From Prevotellaceae bacterium (GTDB lineage Bacteria > Bacteroidota > Bacteroidia > Bacteroidales > UBA932), in contig JAITPP010000088.1 of NCBI GenBank assembly GCA_031289385.1, forward strand, positions 1 through 6,088: DNA of 6,088 nt, written 5' to 3'. Below the pieces are notes generated by a model. That model did not search any database. It saw only the letters and a program-made list of their open reading frames with translations, and was not told the DNA's origin. Below are positions 5,349 to 6,088 of the stretch, piece by piece. The translations under genes and the position numbers were made by a program. Every line of letters starts with the position of its first letter. Positions within the stretch are counted from its first letter, which is position 1.

Positions 5349-6088
5349 TTACCAACCGGGAGTTTGCGTTAATACATACCCCTTTGTTTCATATAACGTA
5401 ATCTGAGGAACAGGAACAGGAGCAAAATATTGTTTTGCTGAAACATCTTCATTACGAACCTGTGCATTGTGAGCAACAGCAAAACCAACCATATCAGAGT
5501 CGTTGCTGCCATTGTAAACTACAATCGTTCCATCTGTTTTTTGAACTTTCATGACACCGGCATAAGCTCCGGTTGGTCCCGTCAAACGGTCGGGAAGTTC
5601 TGTGCTATAATTAATCCATGGTCCCAACATATTATCGGAAAATTTAGGACTTGATGATGTTTTCATATAATCAAGTTTTTTCCAACGTTTGATATCATAA
5701 AGACGACAATATTCATAAGCCATTTCCATACGACGCTCACGACGAATTTCCCATATAAGTTCCGAAACATCAGAATCTCTCTCAGGGTCGTTTGGAAGAC
5801 TTGATATGTCCATAGCTACGGTTTTTTGTACTCCTCGCCCAATAGCATTGGCATCAAGAGGTCTGTCTCTTAAAGCGTTTATTGACTTATTAATATCGCT
5901 TTGTGTAACAGCTGAGCCTCCAAGTGTTGCTACTTCTGCTTTTGCTTCTATCCAGTTTAGCAAAACTTCGCCATAACGAAATACAGGTGCATCGTTGGCA
6001 TTTGTATTTGAGCCGTAAAGAGCATTAAGAAGCCCTCTGTTTCCATCTTCAGTGCCAATTCTGTCGATAAATTTATTGCAATATATCA
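5349..6088 (-). CDS. SusD/RagB-family outer-membrane nutrient-binding lipoprotein (C-terminal part, 5' end beyond window edge)
   Basis: The frame is open from the right edge to the TAA at 5349-5351, giving 245 codons, somewhat under half of a usual SusD protein (about 500-650 residues). An apparent TTG start at 5961-5963 is internal: the preceding codons read VFRYGEV, part of the classic SusD motif RY(A/G)EVLLN. Fragment residues 37-45 are RYGEVLLNW; 69-75 INALRDR; 114-125 IRRERRMEMAYE; 129-135 LYDIKRW; 224-232 VPVPQITLY; and the last five are QTPGW. These are the family's C-terminal landmarks in the right order. SusD proteins sit on the outer leaflet of the outer membrane and form a lid on a SusC TonB-dependent transporter, binding oligosaccharides or other nutrients. 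The susC homologue would be just upstream, outside the window. No glycoside hydrolase follows it; the gene is ended by a strong terminator, so it is the last gene of its operon. The substrate cannot be told. Confidence 0.95.
   Translation of the reverse strand, partial: IYCNKFIDRIGTEDGNRGLLNALYGSNTNANDAPVFRYGEVLLNWIEAKAEVATLGGSAVTQSDINKSINALRDRPLDANAIGRGVQKTVAMDISSLPNDPERDSDVSELIWEIRRERRMEMAYEYCRLYDIKRWKKLDYMKTSSSPKFSDNMLGPWINYSTELPDRLTGPTGAYAGVMKVQKTDGTIVVYNGSNDSDMVGFAVAHNAQVRNEDVSAKQYFAPVPVPQITLYETKGYVLTQTPGW

Noticed and set aside
5177..5406. Two overlapping plus-strand frames of 74 and 64 codons
   Set aside because: They run through the palindromic repeat and the terminator into the antisense of the SusD-like gene, and show no coding features.
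5349..5963. A complete 204-residue gene starting at TTG 5961-5963
   Set aside because: The frame continues without a stop to the window edge, and the upstream codons complete the SusD motif RYGEVLLNW. The TTG is an internal leucine codon.
974..6088. A single polysaccharide utilization locus linking the SusD-like gene to the GH16-like gene
   Set aside because: A strong terminator, a repeat unit and the rprXY operon lie between them; the GH16-like protein lacks a signal peptide and catalytic residues.

Overview
The window is AT-rich and every gene I can support lies on the minus strand. The gene families and signals point to Bacteroidetes, most likely Bacteroidales. They include a SusD/RagB outer-membrane lipoprotein, an RprX/RprY two-component system, an IPExxxVDY-type protein, Bacteroidetes-style -7 elements (TAnnTTTG), and start codons mostly without a Shine-Dalgarno sequence.

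In transcription order, from the right end of the window to the left: (1) 6088-5349 is the C-terminal part of a SusD-like glycan- or nutrient-binding lipoprotein, closed by a strong intrinsic terminator at 5284-5317. Its SusC partner would lie beyond the right edge. (2) 5020-5348 is a non-coding gap holding that terminator and two inverted copies of a roughly 25-28 bp palindromic repeat, which together form a 95-bp MITE- or BIME-like unit. (3) 5019-4597 encodes a small protein resembling the IPExxxVDY family. (4) 4518-974 is a likely operon of rprX (sensor kinase), rprY (OmpR-class response regulator) and a helical-repeat protein with a C-terminal GH16-like domain. It starts from a candidate promoter at 4542-4569 and ends at an intrinsic terminator at 897-932. 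(5) 746-1 is the N-terminal part of a YfbK-like von Willebrand factor A lipoprotein that runs off the left edge.

The middle operon is the most interesting part. RprX would sense an envelope signal and phosphorylate RprY. A 10-bp-phased direct repeat of TGTTAAT just upstream of the putative rprX -33 element looks like an OmpR-family operator, so autoregulation is plausible. The third gene, 39 bp after rprY, has no signal peptide. Its GH16-like fold lacks the catalytic carboxylates at the expected ExDxxE position (F299, N301 and C304 in my alignment). It is therefore more likely a binding or scaffold protein than an enzyme. I see no tRNA, rRNA, CRISPR array or transposase gene.
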